From: UBA4742 sp037138595
GTDB lineage: Bacteria; Actinomycetota; Acidimicrobiia; Acidimicrobiales; Acidimicrobilacustridaceae
Direction of reading: 5' to 3'
Length of the DNA: 64,000 nucleotides
Assembly (NCBI GenBank): GCA_037138595.1
Contig: JBAXIB010000018.1
Span: 7,739 to 71,738 of the forward strand
Part shown: positions 50,968-59,965 of the stretch, piece by piece
Layout: every line of letters begins with the position of its first letter
How positions within the stretch are numbered: the stretch's first letter is position 1
Notes under the pieces: generated by a model
Seen by the model: the letters and a program-made list of their open reading frames with translations, nothing else
The model's database searches: none
Told to the model about the DNA's origin: nothing
Made by a program: the position numbers and the translations under genes

Positions 50968-52539
50968 ATGCAGTCGATCGAATCGCCACCCTCGCGAAAC
51001 CCCGAAACCGTCGGGCGGCGAACCGCGGTATTGGCGCGGTGCATCCTGGCCGGCTTCTGCATTGCGGCATCGATTCCACCTTGGGGCTGGTGGCCACTTG
51101 CATTTGTTGGCATCGCGTTACTTGACCGGCTCATCGCCGATCAACCATGGCCGCGACGATTTCGACGGACTTGGCTGGTCGCCGCGGCATGGCTCTTCCC
51201 CGCGCTGTTTTGGATTTCGGACCTGACGATTCCCGGCTATTTCATCGCTGGAACGTTGTATGCCACCTATTTCGCTGTCGCCGGCGCATGGTGTCCACCC
51301 GGTCGTGGCCGGTGGATCGCCCTGCCAGGCTTGGTGGTGCTGGCCGAACTTTCTCGTTGGAGTTTCCCGGTTGGTGGCGTCCCCCTCGGCACTCTGGCGA
51401 TGAGTCAAGCAGCCGCACCGCTCGGGCAAAGCGCTCGCATTTTTGGTTCGTATCTAGTCGTCGCGCTCGTCGTTGTTGCCGGCATCGCGATGTCGGCGGC
51501 ATGGCAGCGAGATTGGCGGGTCGCAGCCGGAATCGTTGCCGGCGTCGTCGCAATTTGGGCAATCTCGATTGTTGCTCCGCGCGGTCATGACGTTGCACCG
51601 TTGCGTATCGCGGTCGTCCAAGGGGGTGGCCCGCAGCACACCCGAGCCATCGACACCAACCCTCGCGATGTGTTCGATCGCCACCTCGCGGCGAGTGACG
51701 ACATCATCGGTCCGGTCGATTTGGTGCTGTGGCCGGAAAATGTCGTGTCCGTCGAAGGCCCTCTTCGCGATGCCCGCGAGAACCTCGCGTTGTCCGCGCT
51801 GGCGACACGCTTAAACACGACACTGATCGTCGGTGCCACCGAAGGTGTCAGCGATACGCACTTCCTGAATGCGGCCATCGTTTACAACCCCGATGGGTCA
51901 ATGGGTGAAAGGTACGACAAAGTCCGAATTGTGCCGTTCGGTGAGTTCGTTCCACTTCGTGGATTGATTGAACATTTCGCGGGAGCACGTTCCGGTTTAT
52001 CTGCACGCGATGCCATCGCCGGCACCAAGCCGGCCACGGTTGACACGCCCGTCGGGAAAATGGGAATCGTGATCTCCTGGGAAATCTTTTTCGCCAATCG
52101 GGCCCGCGATGCCATTCGTCACGGGGGCGAAGTGCTGCTCAACCCCACGAACGGCTCGTCGTATTGGCTCACGCTGGTGCAATCGCAACAAGTCGCATCG
52201 TCACGACTGCGAGCAATCGAGACCGGCCGTTGGACTGTGCAAGCCGCGCCGACCGGGTTCTCGGTCATCGTTGACCCCAGCGGTCAAGTCGAGCAACGAA
52301 GCGGCATCAGTCAGCGAGTCGTGCTCCAACAAACGATTGCGCGGCGTCAGGGCCAAACCATTTCGACGATTGTCGGACCTTGGCCGATGATCGCGATCAG
52401 CATCATCGCAATCATCGCCGGCTGGATATTGCAGCGAAGATCGCGTCCCGATGAAGCAGATCCTTCGCGCCCATCGGCGAAATCCGACGAAGCCGAGTCG
52501 GCGCTAACCCAACTCGATAGTACGAGTGATGTCGACTGA
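50968..52539 (+). CDS. lnt: Apolipoprotein N-acyltransferase-like protein with Ser at the catalytic Cys position
   Basis: Membrane carbon-nitrogen hydrolase-fold protein, 523 residues. Residues 20-205 hold about six helices; the nitrilase-like domain follows. Catalytic Glu257 is in LVLWPENVVS and Lys318 in YDKVRIVPFGEFVP. The nucleophile position, Cys in Lnt, is Ser370 in GIVISWEIFF (codon TCC at 52075-52077). The downstream SSYWLTLVQSQQVASSRLRA region matches actinobacterial Lnt. N-acylation of lipoproteins by a Ser enzyme would be unusual; the protein may have altered or lost activity. Start ATG 50968. Its 3' end overlaps the ABC-F gene by 36 bases. Confidence 0.88.
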   Translation: MQSIESPPSRNPETVGRRTAVLARCILAGFCIAASIPPWGWWPLAFVGIALLDRLIADQPWPRRFRRTWLVAAAWLFPALFWISDLTIPGYFIAGTLYATYFAVAGAWCPPGRGRWIALPGLVVLAELSRWSFPVGGVPLGTLAMSQAAAPLGQSARIFGSYLVVALVVVAGIAMSAAWQRDWRVAAGIVAGVVAIWAISIVAPRGHDVAPLRIAVVQGGGPQHTRAIDTNPRDVFDRHLAASDDIIGPVDLVLWPENVVSVEGPLRDARENLALSALATRLNTTLIVGATEGVSDTHFLNAAIVYNPDGSMGERYDKVRIVPFGEFVPLRGLIEHFAGARSGLSARDAIAGTKPATVDTPVGKMGIVISWEIFFANRARDAIRHGGEVLLNPTNGSSYWLTLVQSQQVASSRLRAIETGRWTVQAAPTGFSVIVDPSGQVEQRSGISQRVVLQQTIARRQGQTISTIVGPWPMIAISIIAIIAGWILQRRSRPDEADPSRPSAKSDEAESALTQLDSTSDVD

Positions 52540-54153
52540 CTCAAGAAACCGGCGATCGTGTGAGACCAACAACACCGTTCCTTTAAACGCCGCAAGCGCT
52601 TGTTCGAGTTGCTCAATAGCTTCAATGTCGAGGTGATTCGTCGGTTCGTCCAACACCAAACAGTTCACTCCTTGAGCCATCAGCGTCGCCAGCAAGGCTC
52701 GAGTTCGTTCTCCGGGCGACAAATTTCGCCCTTGGCGATCTATGTGGTCGGCGCCGAGTCCAAACTTTGCCAACAGTGACCGAGACTCACTCAGCGCCAT
52801 TCCCGTGCGTTCTTGGAACGTCGAAAGCACTCCGGCCTCTCCAGCGAACATGCCGCGAGCCTGATCCAATTCACCAACTTGCACGCCTGGACCTATCCAC
52901 CGATTGCCCGACGCTAACGGTGTCGTGCCGAGAATCGCGCCCACCAACGTCGACTTGCCGCTGCCATTGGGTCCAAGAATGGCCAGACGATCCTGCCACG
53001 CGATTTCCAGATCAATTGGACCGAGTCGAAACCCATTCGGATCACCGACGGGTTGTTCGATCATCGCGCGACCGAGACGCGCCACGACATCACCGCTGCG
53101 GGCCGTCGGGGCAAGGCTGAGCTGCAGATTCCAACCCTCCCACGGTTTTTCAACCGCTTCGAGTTGATCGATTTTGCGTTCGGTTGCCTTAACCTTGCTC
53201 GCTTGCTTTTCGCTCCGAGCTACCTGTCGAGCACGGATGTTCTTATCGTTCTCACCGGACGACTTCGTTTTGCGAACACCGGTGTCGCTCCATTGGACCT
53301 GAGTTCGCTGCCGCTGTTTCAACCGATCGCGTTCAGCGACGAACTTGTCGTGCGCGTCATAGCTTTGTCGACGCGACAAGTTGCGCGCCTCGACATAGGC
53401 GCTCCATCCGCCTGCGAAAGGACGAGCGCGATGCGAGTGTGCGTCGATCTCGATGATTCGATCGACGCAGCGATCTAGAAAGGCTCGATCGTGGGATACC
53501 ACCACTACCGCACCGGGAAATTTCGCCACGAACGCTTCGAGTAGGTCAATGCCAGCAAAGTCCAAGTTGTTCGTGGGTTCGTCAAGCACCAACACGTCGA
53601 CGCGCGACAATAAAATTGCGGCCAGGGCGGCACGAGCCGCCTCACCGCCCGACAACGTCAGCGTTGCCTGCTCAAATCGAGTCGAATTGCCGGTTGCTCC
53701 ACCCGAATCGAGGCCCAGCCCAACTGCGGCACAGGTCTCAGCGGCACGCGATTCGAAATCGGCTCCGCCCAGGGCCAGAAACGTTTCAAGCGCAGCGCTA
53801 TAGGCATCGAGGGTCTCAGCATCACCAGTTAATGCTTCAGTTCGCCGGTCGAGATCGTCGGATGCCCCCGCTACACCAGTGCGGCGCGCGAGATAACCCA
53901 GCAAACTTTCACCCACTAGCGCGTCGGGTTCCTGCGGTAGATACCCCACCGTAAGTCCGGCCGGCGCACGATCGACACGGCCCGAATCCGGTTCTTCGAA
54001 TCCGACCAAAGTCCGAAGCAGCGTTGATTTTCCGACGCCATTTGGACCAACGATTCCGACTCGGTCGCGAGCTTCAATCACCATGGTGATGTCATCAAGC
54101 ACTACTTGACCACCAAATGATCGGGTCACCGCCGACACGCTCAACATACGCAT
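52504..54153 (-). CDS. ABC-F family ATPase
   Basis: Soluble twin-ATPase protein, 549 residues, acting on ribosomes in characterised family members (translation quality control or antibiotic protection). Domain 1 has Walker A IVGPNGVGKSTLLR, signature LSGGEAARAAL and Walker B VLVLDEPTNNLDF. The linker (about residues 250-350) is rich in charged residues with KSSGENDKNIRARQVARSEK. Domain 2 has AILGPNGSGKSTLVG, LSPGERTRALLATL and CLVLDEPTNHLDIEAI. There is no membrane helix. It overlaps the lnt-like gene tail by 36 bases in the convergent direction. Resistance versus housekeeping cannot be decided. Confidence 0.94.
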   Translation of the reverse strand: MRMLSVSAVTRSFGGQVVLDDITMVIEARDRVGIVGPNGVGKSTLLRTLVGFEEPDSGRVDRAPAGLTVGYLPQEPDALVGESLLGYLARRTGVAGASDDLDRRTEALTGDAETLDAYSAALETFLALGGADFESRAAETCAAVGLGLDSGGATGNSTRFEQATLTLSGGEAARAALAAILLSRVDVLVLDEPTNNLDFAGIDLLEAFVAKFPGAVVVVSHDRAFLDRCVDRIIEIDAHSHRARPFAGGWSAYVEARNLSRRQSYDAHDKFVAERDRLKQRQRTQVQWSDTGVRKTKSSGENDKNIRARQVARSEKQASKVKATERKIDQLEAVEKPWEGWNLQLSLAPTARSGDVVARLGRAMIEQPVGDPNGFRLGPIDLEIAWQDRLAILGPNGSGKSTLVGAILGTTPLASGNRWIGPGVQVGELDQARGMFAGEAGVLSTFQERTGMALSESRSLLAKFGLGADHIDRQGRNLSPGERTRALLATLMAQGVNCLVLDEPTNHLDIEAIEQLEQALAAFKGTVLLVSHDRRFLESVDITRTIELG

Positions 54154-54209
54154 GACCCTAGGCCGAGCGTCGTGTGTCCCATAACCTCAAGTCGCATAAG
54201 GTCATCCCC

Positions 54210-55214
54210 ATGCGTGCGGTGCAATGCGTCGAAAATGGCCCACCATCAGGACTAATCCTCGTCGATGTTGAGCCACCAGTTGCCCGAACGGGCCAAGTTG
54301 TCGTCGCCGTCGAAGCCGCCGGGGTCAACTACGTCGACGCGTTATTCGTACAAGGGCGCTACCAAATCAAGCCGGCCCTGCCTTTTATCCCAGGCAGCGA
54401 AATTGCCGGAGTGATCATCGATGTTGGCGAAGGCGTGACCACCTTCGCGCTCGGCGATCGGGTGCTTGCTAGTTGTGGACTCGGTGGATTCGCCGATCAA
54501 GTCGCTGTTCCCGTCGGTTCGGTTGCCGCGCTCCCATCCGGTTTCGACACGGTGCGCGCCGCCACATTTGTCCAGAGCTACAGCACCGCACTGTTTGCAT
54601 TGCGGAATCGGGCCCAATTGCAGCCCGGCGAAGTGGTCTTGGTTCTCGGCGCCGGTGGCGGGGTCGGACTAGCGACGATCGACGTGACAATCGCACTGGG
54701 CGGCCAAGTCATCGGAGCCGCATCGACCGAGATCAAGCGACTGGCAGCGCGAAATGCCGGTGCGAACGCGGTGATCGACACCACTACCGAATCGATTAAG
54801 GATCGGGCTCGTGAACTCGCCAAGCTGATCACCGAGAATCCCAACGCGGCCGCCCGCACCGGGGTCGACCTCGTCATTGACCCAATTGGTGGTGAACTCG
54901 CCGAACCAGCGCTGCGCGCACTGGGTGAACGCGGTCGCTATGTGGTCATCGGCTTCGCATCTGGCCCTATCCCGTCACTTCCGCTCAATCAGGTGCTCCT
55001 TCGCAATCGGTCCGTCGTCGGAGTGGACTGGGGAGCGTGGGCGATGCAACACGGAACCGACCAGCAAGAACTGCTCGAAACGTTGCTACATATGGTCGAA
55101 GCAGGCTCAATTAACCCCGCTCAGCCCACTACCTATGGCCTTGACGACGCCGCGACCGCCCTCGATGACCTGCTCGGCCGGCGCGTTGTGGGCAAGGTCG
55201 CGCTCACTACCTGA
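54210..55214 (+). CDS. Quinone oxidoreductase-like MDR-family enzyme
   Basis: Zinc-less NADPH-dependent oxidoreductase, 334 residues, start ATG 54210. The motifs are GVNYVDALFVQGRYQ, IPGSEIAGVIIDVGEGVTTF, the NADP-binding VLVLGAGGGVGLATIDVTIA, and DPIGGELAEPALRALG. These match quinone oxidoreductase/crotonase-type MDR proteins (QOR). Candidate substrates are quinones, enones or enoyl-CoA. It is separated by 58 bases from the glycosyltransferase cluster that follows and is likely independent. Confidence 0.9.
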   Translation: MRAVQCVENGPPSGLILVDVEPPVARTGQVVVAVEAAGVNYVDALFVQGRYQIKPALPFIPGSEIAGVIIDVGEGVTTFALGDRVLASCGLGGFADQVAVPVGSVAALPSGFDTVRAATFVQSYSTALFALRNRAQLQPGEVVLVLGAGGGVGLATIDVTIALGGQVIGAASTEIKRLAARNAGANAVIDTTTESIKDRARELAKLITENPNAAARTGVDLVIDPIGGELAEPALRALGERGRYVVIGFASGPIPSLPLNQVLLRNRSVVGVDWGAWAMQHGTDQQELLETLLHMVEAGSINPAQPTTYGLDDAATALDDLLGRRVVGKVALTT

Positions 55215-55272
55215 CTGGCATTGGCCGCTCGTACTTGACCGTTCGGGGTGGGGCAATGAGACTTGATGCCTT

Positions 55273-56628
55273 ATGCCCCCCATCGAGACCCCTGCCCCAT
55301 CCGCCGCTGGGTCCCGAGAAGATCAGCCGCTGAGCATCGCGTACCTGACCTATCGGGGCAAGCCCCATGTCGGTGGCCAGGGCGTCTACACCCGCCACCT
55401 CACCAAAGCGCTGGTTGACCTCGGCCACCACGTCGAGGTACTCGGCGGCCAGCCTTACCCAATTCTCGATGACCGCGTGCCGTTACATGAACTGCCAAGT
55501 CTCGACATCTACAACGACCACTTCCCCATGCGGATGCCTGGTCTTTGGGAACTCAAGTCGTTGGGCGACTGGGTTGAGGTAACGGCCTTTTCATTCGGGA
55601 CCTTCCCCGAACCATTGGCGTTCAGCGTTCGGGCCGCGCAGTATCTGCGGGGACGCGTTAACGACTTCGACCTCGTGCAGGACAACCAATGCCTCGGATA
55701 TGGCTTACTCGCCATGCAACGGATGGGCCTTCCGGTCTTAGCGACAATCCACCACCCCATAACGGTTGATCGACGCCTCGAAATGGAGCACGCCGAATCT
55801 CGTTGGCAGCGGTTGTCCAAAGCGCGCTGGTACGCGTTTACGAAAATGCAGACCCGAGTTGCATCACGCATGCCGCGCATCATCACGGTGTCGCAAAACT
55901 CACGCGATGACATCGCTGCCGATCATGAAGTTCCGATCGATCGACTGCATGTAGTTCCCGTTGGCGTGGATCAGAACATTTTCCGACCGTTGCCGGGAGT
56001 AAAACGCATCCCTGGACGGCTCATCACCACTGCGAGCGCCGACGTAACCATGAAAGGGCTGCGCTATCTGCTTGAAGCGCTGGCCAAACTTCGCACCGAG
56101 CGCGAGGTTTCATTGGTCGTCATCGGTCGCGAAAAAGAAGGTGGCCCATCGTCTCGCCTCCTCGACGAACTCGGTCTCCGCGACATTGTTGAATTCGTAA
56201 CCGGCGTTCCAGAAGAGCGCATCATCGAGCTGTACTCCGAAGCTGAAGTAGCCGTCGTTCCCTCGCTCTATGAGGGATTCTCCCTGCCGGCGATCGAAGC
56301 CATGTCGTGTGGCGTCCCACTTGTTGCCACCTCCGGCGGTGCCCTGCCTGAGGTTGTGGGGGTCGACAATGACACGGCCCTTGTCGTCGCTCCCGGCGAT
56401 TCACAAGCGCTCGCCGCCAAAATTGCGTTGGCGCTCGATGATCCCGCATTGCGCGACCGCATTGGTGCTGCCGGTCGTCAACGGGTGATTGAGCGTTGGA
56501 CATGGATGCACACCGCGAATGGAACTGTTGAGCAGTACCGCGCGTTGTTGGCAGAAACGGCTGGGATCCAAAGTCATCGACCTGGTGGGGCAAAAGCTGC
56601 TCCCCGTTTTCATCAAGGTGCGCGCTAA
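55273..56628 (+). CDS. GT4-family glycosyltransferase
   Basis: GT-B fold glycosyltransferase, 451 residues. The acceptor-side motif is YLTYRGKPHVGGQGVYTRHL and the donor-side motif AEVAVVPSLYEGFSLPAIEA with the Glu-x7-Glu pair. The region HHPITVDRRLEMEHAES is a distinctive insertion. It is followed three bases later by a methyltransferase and then a toroid-fold protein, so the three work together. The first 20 residues are Pro/Ala-rich. Product could be a glycolipid or polyprenyl-linked sugar; no pathway is assignable with certainty. Confidence 0.9.
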   Translation: MPPIETPAPSAAGSREDQPLSIAYLTYRGKPHVGGQGVYTRHLTKALVDLGHHVEVLGGQPYPILDDRVPLHELPSLDIYNDHFPMRMPGLWELKSLGDWVEVTAFSFGTFPEPLAFSVRAAQYLRGRVNDFDLVQDNQCLGYGLLAMQRMGLPVLATIHHPITVDRRLEMEHAESRWQRLSKARWYAFTKMQTRVASRMPRIITVSQNSRDDIAADHEVPIDRLHVVPVGVDQNIFRPLPGVKRIPGRLITTASADVTMKGLRYLLEALAKLRTEREVSLVVIGREKEGGPSSRLLDELGLRDIVEFVTGVPEERIIELYSEAEVAVVPSLYEGFSLPAIEAMSCGVPLVATSGGALPEVVGVDNDTALVVAPGDSQALAAKIALALDDPALRDRIGAAGRQRVIERWTWMHTANGTVEQYRALLAETAGIQSHRPGGAKAAPRFHQGAR

Positions 56629-56631
56629 CCA

Positions 56632-57429
56632 ATGTTGACCGTCGAATACGACAAACTCGGACTTCGACCGGGCGACCTCCTTCTTGATCTGGGTTGCGGA
56701 TTCGGACGTCATGCATTCGAGGGATTCCGGCGCGGTGCTCGTGTCGTCGCGTGTGACATGGCAACCAGCGAGTTACGCGAGGTTCAAGCACTGTTCGCCG
56801 CCATGATCGACGTCGGCGAAGCACCCCCAGAAGCGTTTGGTAGCAGTGTCAATGGCGATGCAACACGCCTGCCGTTTGCGGATAACACGTTCGATCGAAT
56901 CATCGCAAGCGAGGTCATGGAGCACATTCCCGATGACACCGGAGCGCTCGACGAGCTCACCCGCGTGCTTCGGCCAGGCGGCACCATCGCCATCACCATC
57001 CCGGCGTGGTTCCCCGAAAAAGTCTGTTGGGCGCTCAGCGATCAGTATCACGCGCCCTTCGTCGAGGGCGGCCATGTGCGCATCTATACCGAACAAGAAC
57101 TGCGGTTAAAGATGCGTGGGGCTGGACTTACCGATGGCGCAGCCCATCACGCGCACGCGCTCCACGCGCCCTACTGGTGGCTTAAGTGTGCGGTTGGTCC
57201 CACCAACGATGACTTCCCTCTGGTCAAGCTTTACAACCGATTGCTGGTGTGGGACATCACCACGAAGCCAGCAATCACTCGGATCGCCGAGCAACTACTC
57301 AACCCGGTGCTCGGTAAAAGCTTGGTGGTCTATGCGACCAAACCGATCGCGACTGGCAGCCGAGATAGCTCTCATGCCGAGGCAGCAGTTGAACCACGTC
57401 GACTGGAGTCCGCTGATGCCATTGCCTGA
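56632..57429 (+). CDS. Class I SAM-dependent methyltransferase
   Basis: A 265-residue methyltransferase starting three bases after the glycosyltransferase stop. The SAM-binding motif I is LLLDLGCGFGRHAFEG with the acidic end of strand 2 in VVACDMA; NGDATRLPFADNTFDRIIAS and LRVLRPGG-like LTRVLRPGGTIAI match motifs II-III. The C-terminal half, from IPAWFPEKVCWALSDQYH on, includes PYWWLKCAVG and may bind a hydrophobic substrate. It overlaps the next gene by 14 bases. Target could be a sugar hydroxyl or a lipid; inference only. Confidence 0.9.
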   Translation: MLTVEYDKLGLRPGDLLLDLGCGFGRHAFEGFRRGARVVACDMATSELREVQALFAAMIDVGEAPPEAFGSSVNGDATRLPFADNTFDRIIASEVMEHIPDDTGALDELTRVLRPGGTIAITIPAWFPEKVCWALSDQYHAPFVEGGHVRIYTEQELRLKMRGAGLTDGAAHHAHALHAPYWWLKCAVGPTNDDFPLVKLYNRLLVWDITTKPAITRIAEQLLNPVLGKSLVVYATKPIATGSRDSSHAEAAVEPRRLESADAIA

Positions 57430-58504
57430 AGTTCCCGGCATTCTCACAGCACAACAGTTGCGAGCCACCGTCGACGCGATTGCTGATCTGCAACTATCGA
57501 ACGGCATGATCCCCTGGTTTCCCGGTGGTCATGCCGACCCGTGGAACCACGTCGAGGCAGCGATGGCGCTGGCAATTGGCGGTCATCGATCTAATGCTGA
57601 ACGTGCCTTTCAATGGCTCGTCGACCTCCAACGGCCCGATGGGTCATGGCATCAGTACTACCTCGAAGATTCCATCGAACAAGACAAACTTGATGCGAAT
57701 GTCATTGCCTACATCGCGACCGGTGTTTGGCATCATCACCTCCTTTTCGCTGACAACGGTTTCAGCGAGGCGATGTGGCCAACCGTTGAGGCAGCCATCG
57801 ATTTCGTGCTCGCGTTGCAGACCCCACGTGGTGAAATCCTGTGGGCGCGTCACGCTGACGGAACCCCGTGGTCATTTGCGCTTCTCACCGGATCATCGAG
57901 CATCTGCCATAGCTTGCGCTGCGCGATCGCGCTGGCTGAACACCTCGGACACCATCGGCCGGACTGGGAACTCAGTGCGGCCCGACTGTTCGCCGTCATC
58001 AAAGCGCACACTGCTGGCGAGCTTCCCGATGCATTCGCCCCAAAACACCGGTGGGCAATGGATTGGTATTACCCCGTAATGGCCGGCGTGCTTGAGGGAA
58101 AAGCCGGCCTTGATCGCCTCGAGTCGCGGCGCGACGTATTCCTCGTCGAAGGAATGGGCGTCAGATGTGTGAGTGACCGGCCATGGGTTACCGCAGCCGA
58201 GACGTGCGAATGTCTGCTGGCTTATCTCAGTTTGGGCGACCGCGACACCGCGCTTGACCTATTCCGCGCTGCCCAGCAGTTACGTGACGATGATGGGCAC
58301 TACTTCACCGGGATCGTCTTCCCTGAAATGGTTCATTTTCCGGGCAATGAACGTTCGACCTACACCGCGGCCTCCATTGTGCTTGCGGCCGATGCCCTCG
58401 CCGGCACATCACCTGCATCGCAGCTCTTTGTTGACCACTCTGCGCTGCCAGCGCTGCTCGGGACGACGAACGAGGACGTCTCGGCCGATCCAGGACGCGA
58501 CTAG
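57416..58504 (+). CDS. Alpha/alpha-toroid (prenyltransferase/squalene-cyclase-repeat) protein
   Basis: A 362-residue protein made of helical repeats. QW-like motifs are visible (LQRPDGSWHQYYLEDS; QQLRDDDGHYF), with NGMIPWFPGGHADPWNHVEA at the N-terminus and HRWAMDWYYPVMAGVLEG in the middle. No DxDD or similar cyclase motif is seen, so it is unlikely to be a terpene cyclase; toroid proteins may also bind or modify lipid chains or sugars. I start at ATG 57416 with GGAG nine bases upstream; an upstream ATG at 57374 would overlap the methyltransferase more. It is the last gene of the trio. Confidence 0.82.
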   Translation: MPLPEVPGILTAQQLRATVDAIADLQLSNGMIPWFPGGHADPWNHVEAAMALAIGGHRSNAERAFQWLVDLQRPDGSWHQYYLEDSIEQDKLDANVIAYIATGVWHHHLLFADNGFSEAMWPTVEAAIDFVLALQTPRGEILWARHADGTPWSFALLTGSSSICHSLRCAIALAEHLGHHRPDWELSAARLFAVIKAHTAGELPDAFAPKHRWAMDWYYPVMAGVLEGKAGLDRLESRRDVFLVEGMGVRCVSDRPWVTAAETCECLLAYLSLGDRDTALDLFRAAQQLRDDDGHYFTGIVFPEMVHFPGNERSTYTAASIVLAADALAGTSPASQLFVDHSALPALLGTTNEDVSADPGRD

Positions 58505-58592
58505 TCGCTGCTCGAAATCCCCCACTCTGTCTGCGTGATCCCCTACGTTTTCTGCAGGAGATTTTCAGGCAACTGATCAACTGGAGGAAACC

Positions 58593-59333
58593 GTGGCACG
58601 AGGGAAATCTACAATTCTGTTTGCCGAAACAATCGGCACGTTTGTGCTGGTTCTCGGCGGGTGTGGAACTGCGGTCCTTGCCGGCAGCAAAGTCGGCTAC
58701 CTCGGGGTATCGATCGCCTTCGGTCTGACTTTGTTGTGCATGGCTTATGCCATCGGCGGGATCTCGGGTTGCCATATCAATCCAGCAGTGACCCTCGGCA
58801 TGGTGATCGCCAAAAAATGCAAACCGAAAGACGCTCCCTACTACGTCATCGGTCAATTGATCGGTGGCATTTTGGCTGGTGCGGTCATCTTCGGCATCGC
58901 GGTCAGTCAAACCGGAGCCACCGCAGCGAGCGTCCGAGTCGGCGGGTTCGCATCAAATGGGTACGGCGCGCATTCGCCCGAACTCTACAAATTGATCGCG
59001 GCAGTATTGGTTGAGATTGTGCTTACTGCGTTACTCGTGTTCGTGGTTGCCAGCACCTTTCATGCCAACTTTCCTGGTGGCTTCGGCGGAATCGCCGTCG
59101 GACTCGTCCTCACCCTCATTCACCTGATCAGTATCCCGGTCGACAACACTTCGGTGAACCCGGCCCGATCGATCGGCGTCGCGGTCTTCGAAGGGGGCTG
59201 GGCGCTTTCGCAACTATGGGTGTTTATCGTCTTCCCGTTGATAGGTGCCGCGATCGGTGCTCTCGTCTGGCGAGTGCTCGCCGGCGATGATGAAGTCCAG
59301 GTCGAAGCAGTTGACGCAACCCGTTACGAGTAA
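58593..59333 (+). CDS. aqpZ: Aquaporin (MIP family)
   Basis: Channel for water and possibly small solutes, 246 residues. The two NPA motifs are HINPAVTLG near residue 62 and TSVNPARSIG near residue 187, followed by the Arg of the selectivity filter. Six hydrophobic segments are evident. The GTG start at 58593 is preceded by GGAGG at ideal distance. The N-terminal ETIGTFVLVLGGCGTAVLA and the conserved Phe/His/Cys positions favour a water-selective AqpZ rather than a glycerol facilitator. The end overlaps the small methyltransferase by 10 bases in the convergent direction. Confidence 0.95.
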   Translation: MARGKSTILFAETIGTFVLVLGGCGTAVLAGSKVGYLGVSIAFGLTLLCMAYAIGGISGCHINPAVTLGMVIAKKCKPKDAPYYVIGQLIGGILAGAVIFGIAVSQTGATAASVRVGGFASNGYGAHSPELYKLIAAVLVEIVLTALLVFVVASTFHANFPGGFGGIAVGLVLTLIHLISIPVDNTSVNPARSIGVAVFEGGWALSQLWVFIVFPLIGAAIGALVWRVLAGDDEVQVEAVDATRYE

Positions 59334-59959
59334 TTGCCAGCGGTTCGTTGCAGTACCCGCAATGAGCCAACGGCCCGCAGTTCGGTGAACTCACCTGATT
59401 CGAGTGCTCGAAGATAAATCTCGAATGGAGGGCGACCTCCATCTGCCGGGTCGGGAAACACATCATGAATCACCAAAAAACCATACGGTTCTATGTGGGG
59501 CGTCCATGTTTCAAAATCTCGATGAGCGGGTTCCGAACCGTGCCCACCATCGATAAACAACAGCGACAACGGAGTAGTCCAGTGTCGACCGACGGTCGGC
59601 GAATCACCGACGAGCGCAATCACTGCGTCTTCTAGACCCGCGTCATAGATCGCTCGCCGAAAGCGTGGCAACGTGTCGATAACGCCAATCGCAGGGTCAA
59701 CCAAATCGGGTTCGTGCCACTCCCAGCCAGGCTGATTTTCTTCGCTGCCGCGGTGGTGGTCGAGCGCGAACAACACGGTGGCGCGCTCGCTAGCCGCAGT
59801 TCCGAGATAGATCGCTGACTTGCCGCAATAACTACCAATTTCCAGCATGGGTGAACCAGCGAGCGGCACTAATTCCCCTGCTTCAAAGAGCGCAACCCCC
59901 TCGTCGGAAGGCATAAATCCGCGTGCAGCTTCTGCCCGAGCCTGCTGAGTAGCGTCCAT
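59324..59959 (-). CDS. Class I SAM methyltransferase (Methyltransf_24-like)
   Basis: A 211-residue protein with motif I PMLEIGSYCGKSAIYLGTAA, a DHHRG acidic segment, and LLFIDGGHGSEPAHRDFE, the pattern of the cephalosporin-hydroxylase/Methyltransf_24 group. It is at the end of the surface-module genes, six bases after GtrA, so it may methylate a glycan or lipid made with GtrA. The ATG is at 59959 and the TAA overlaps the aquaporin gene. The substrate is unknown. Confidence 0.85.
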   Translation of the reverse strand: MDATQQARAEAARGFMPSDEGVALFEAGELVPLAGSPMLEIGSYCGKSAIYLGTAASERATVLFALDHHRGSEENQPGWEWHEPDLVDPAIGVIDTLPRFRRAIYDAGLEDAVIALVGDSPTVGRHWTTPLSLLFIDGGHGSEPAHRDFETWTPHIEPYGFLVIHDVFPDPADGGRPPFEIYLRALESGEFTELRAVGSLRVLQRTAGNYS

Positions 59960-59965
59960 TGCTGC

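Noticed and set aside
56222..56824. Arg-rich minus-strand frame opposite the glycosyltransferase and methyltransferase
   Set aside because: Composition is that of a reverse-complement shadow and both opposing genes have diagnostic motifs.
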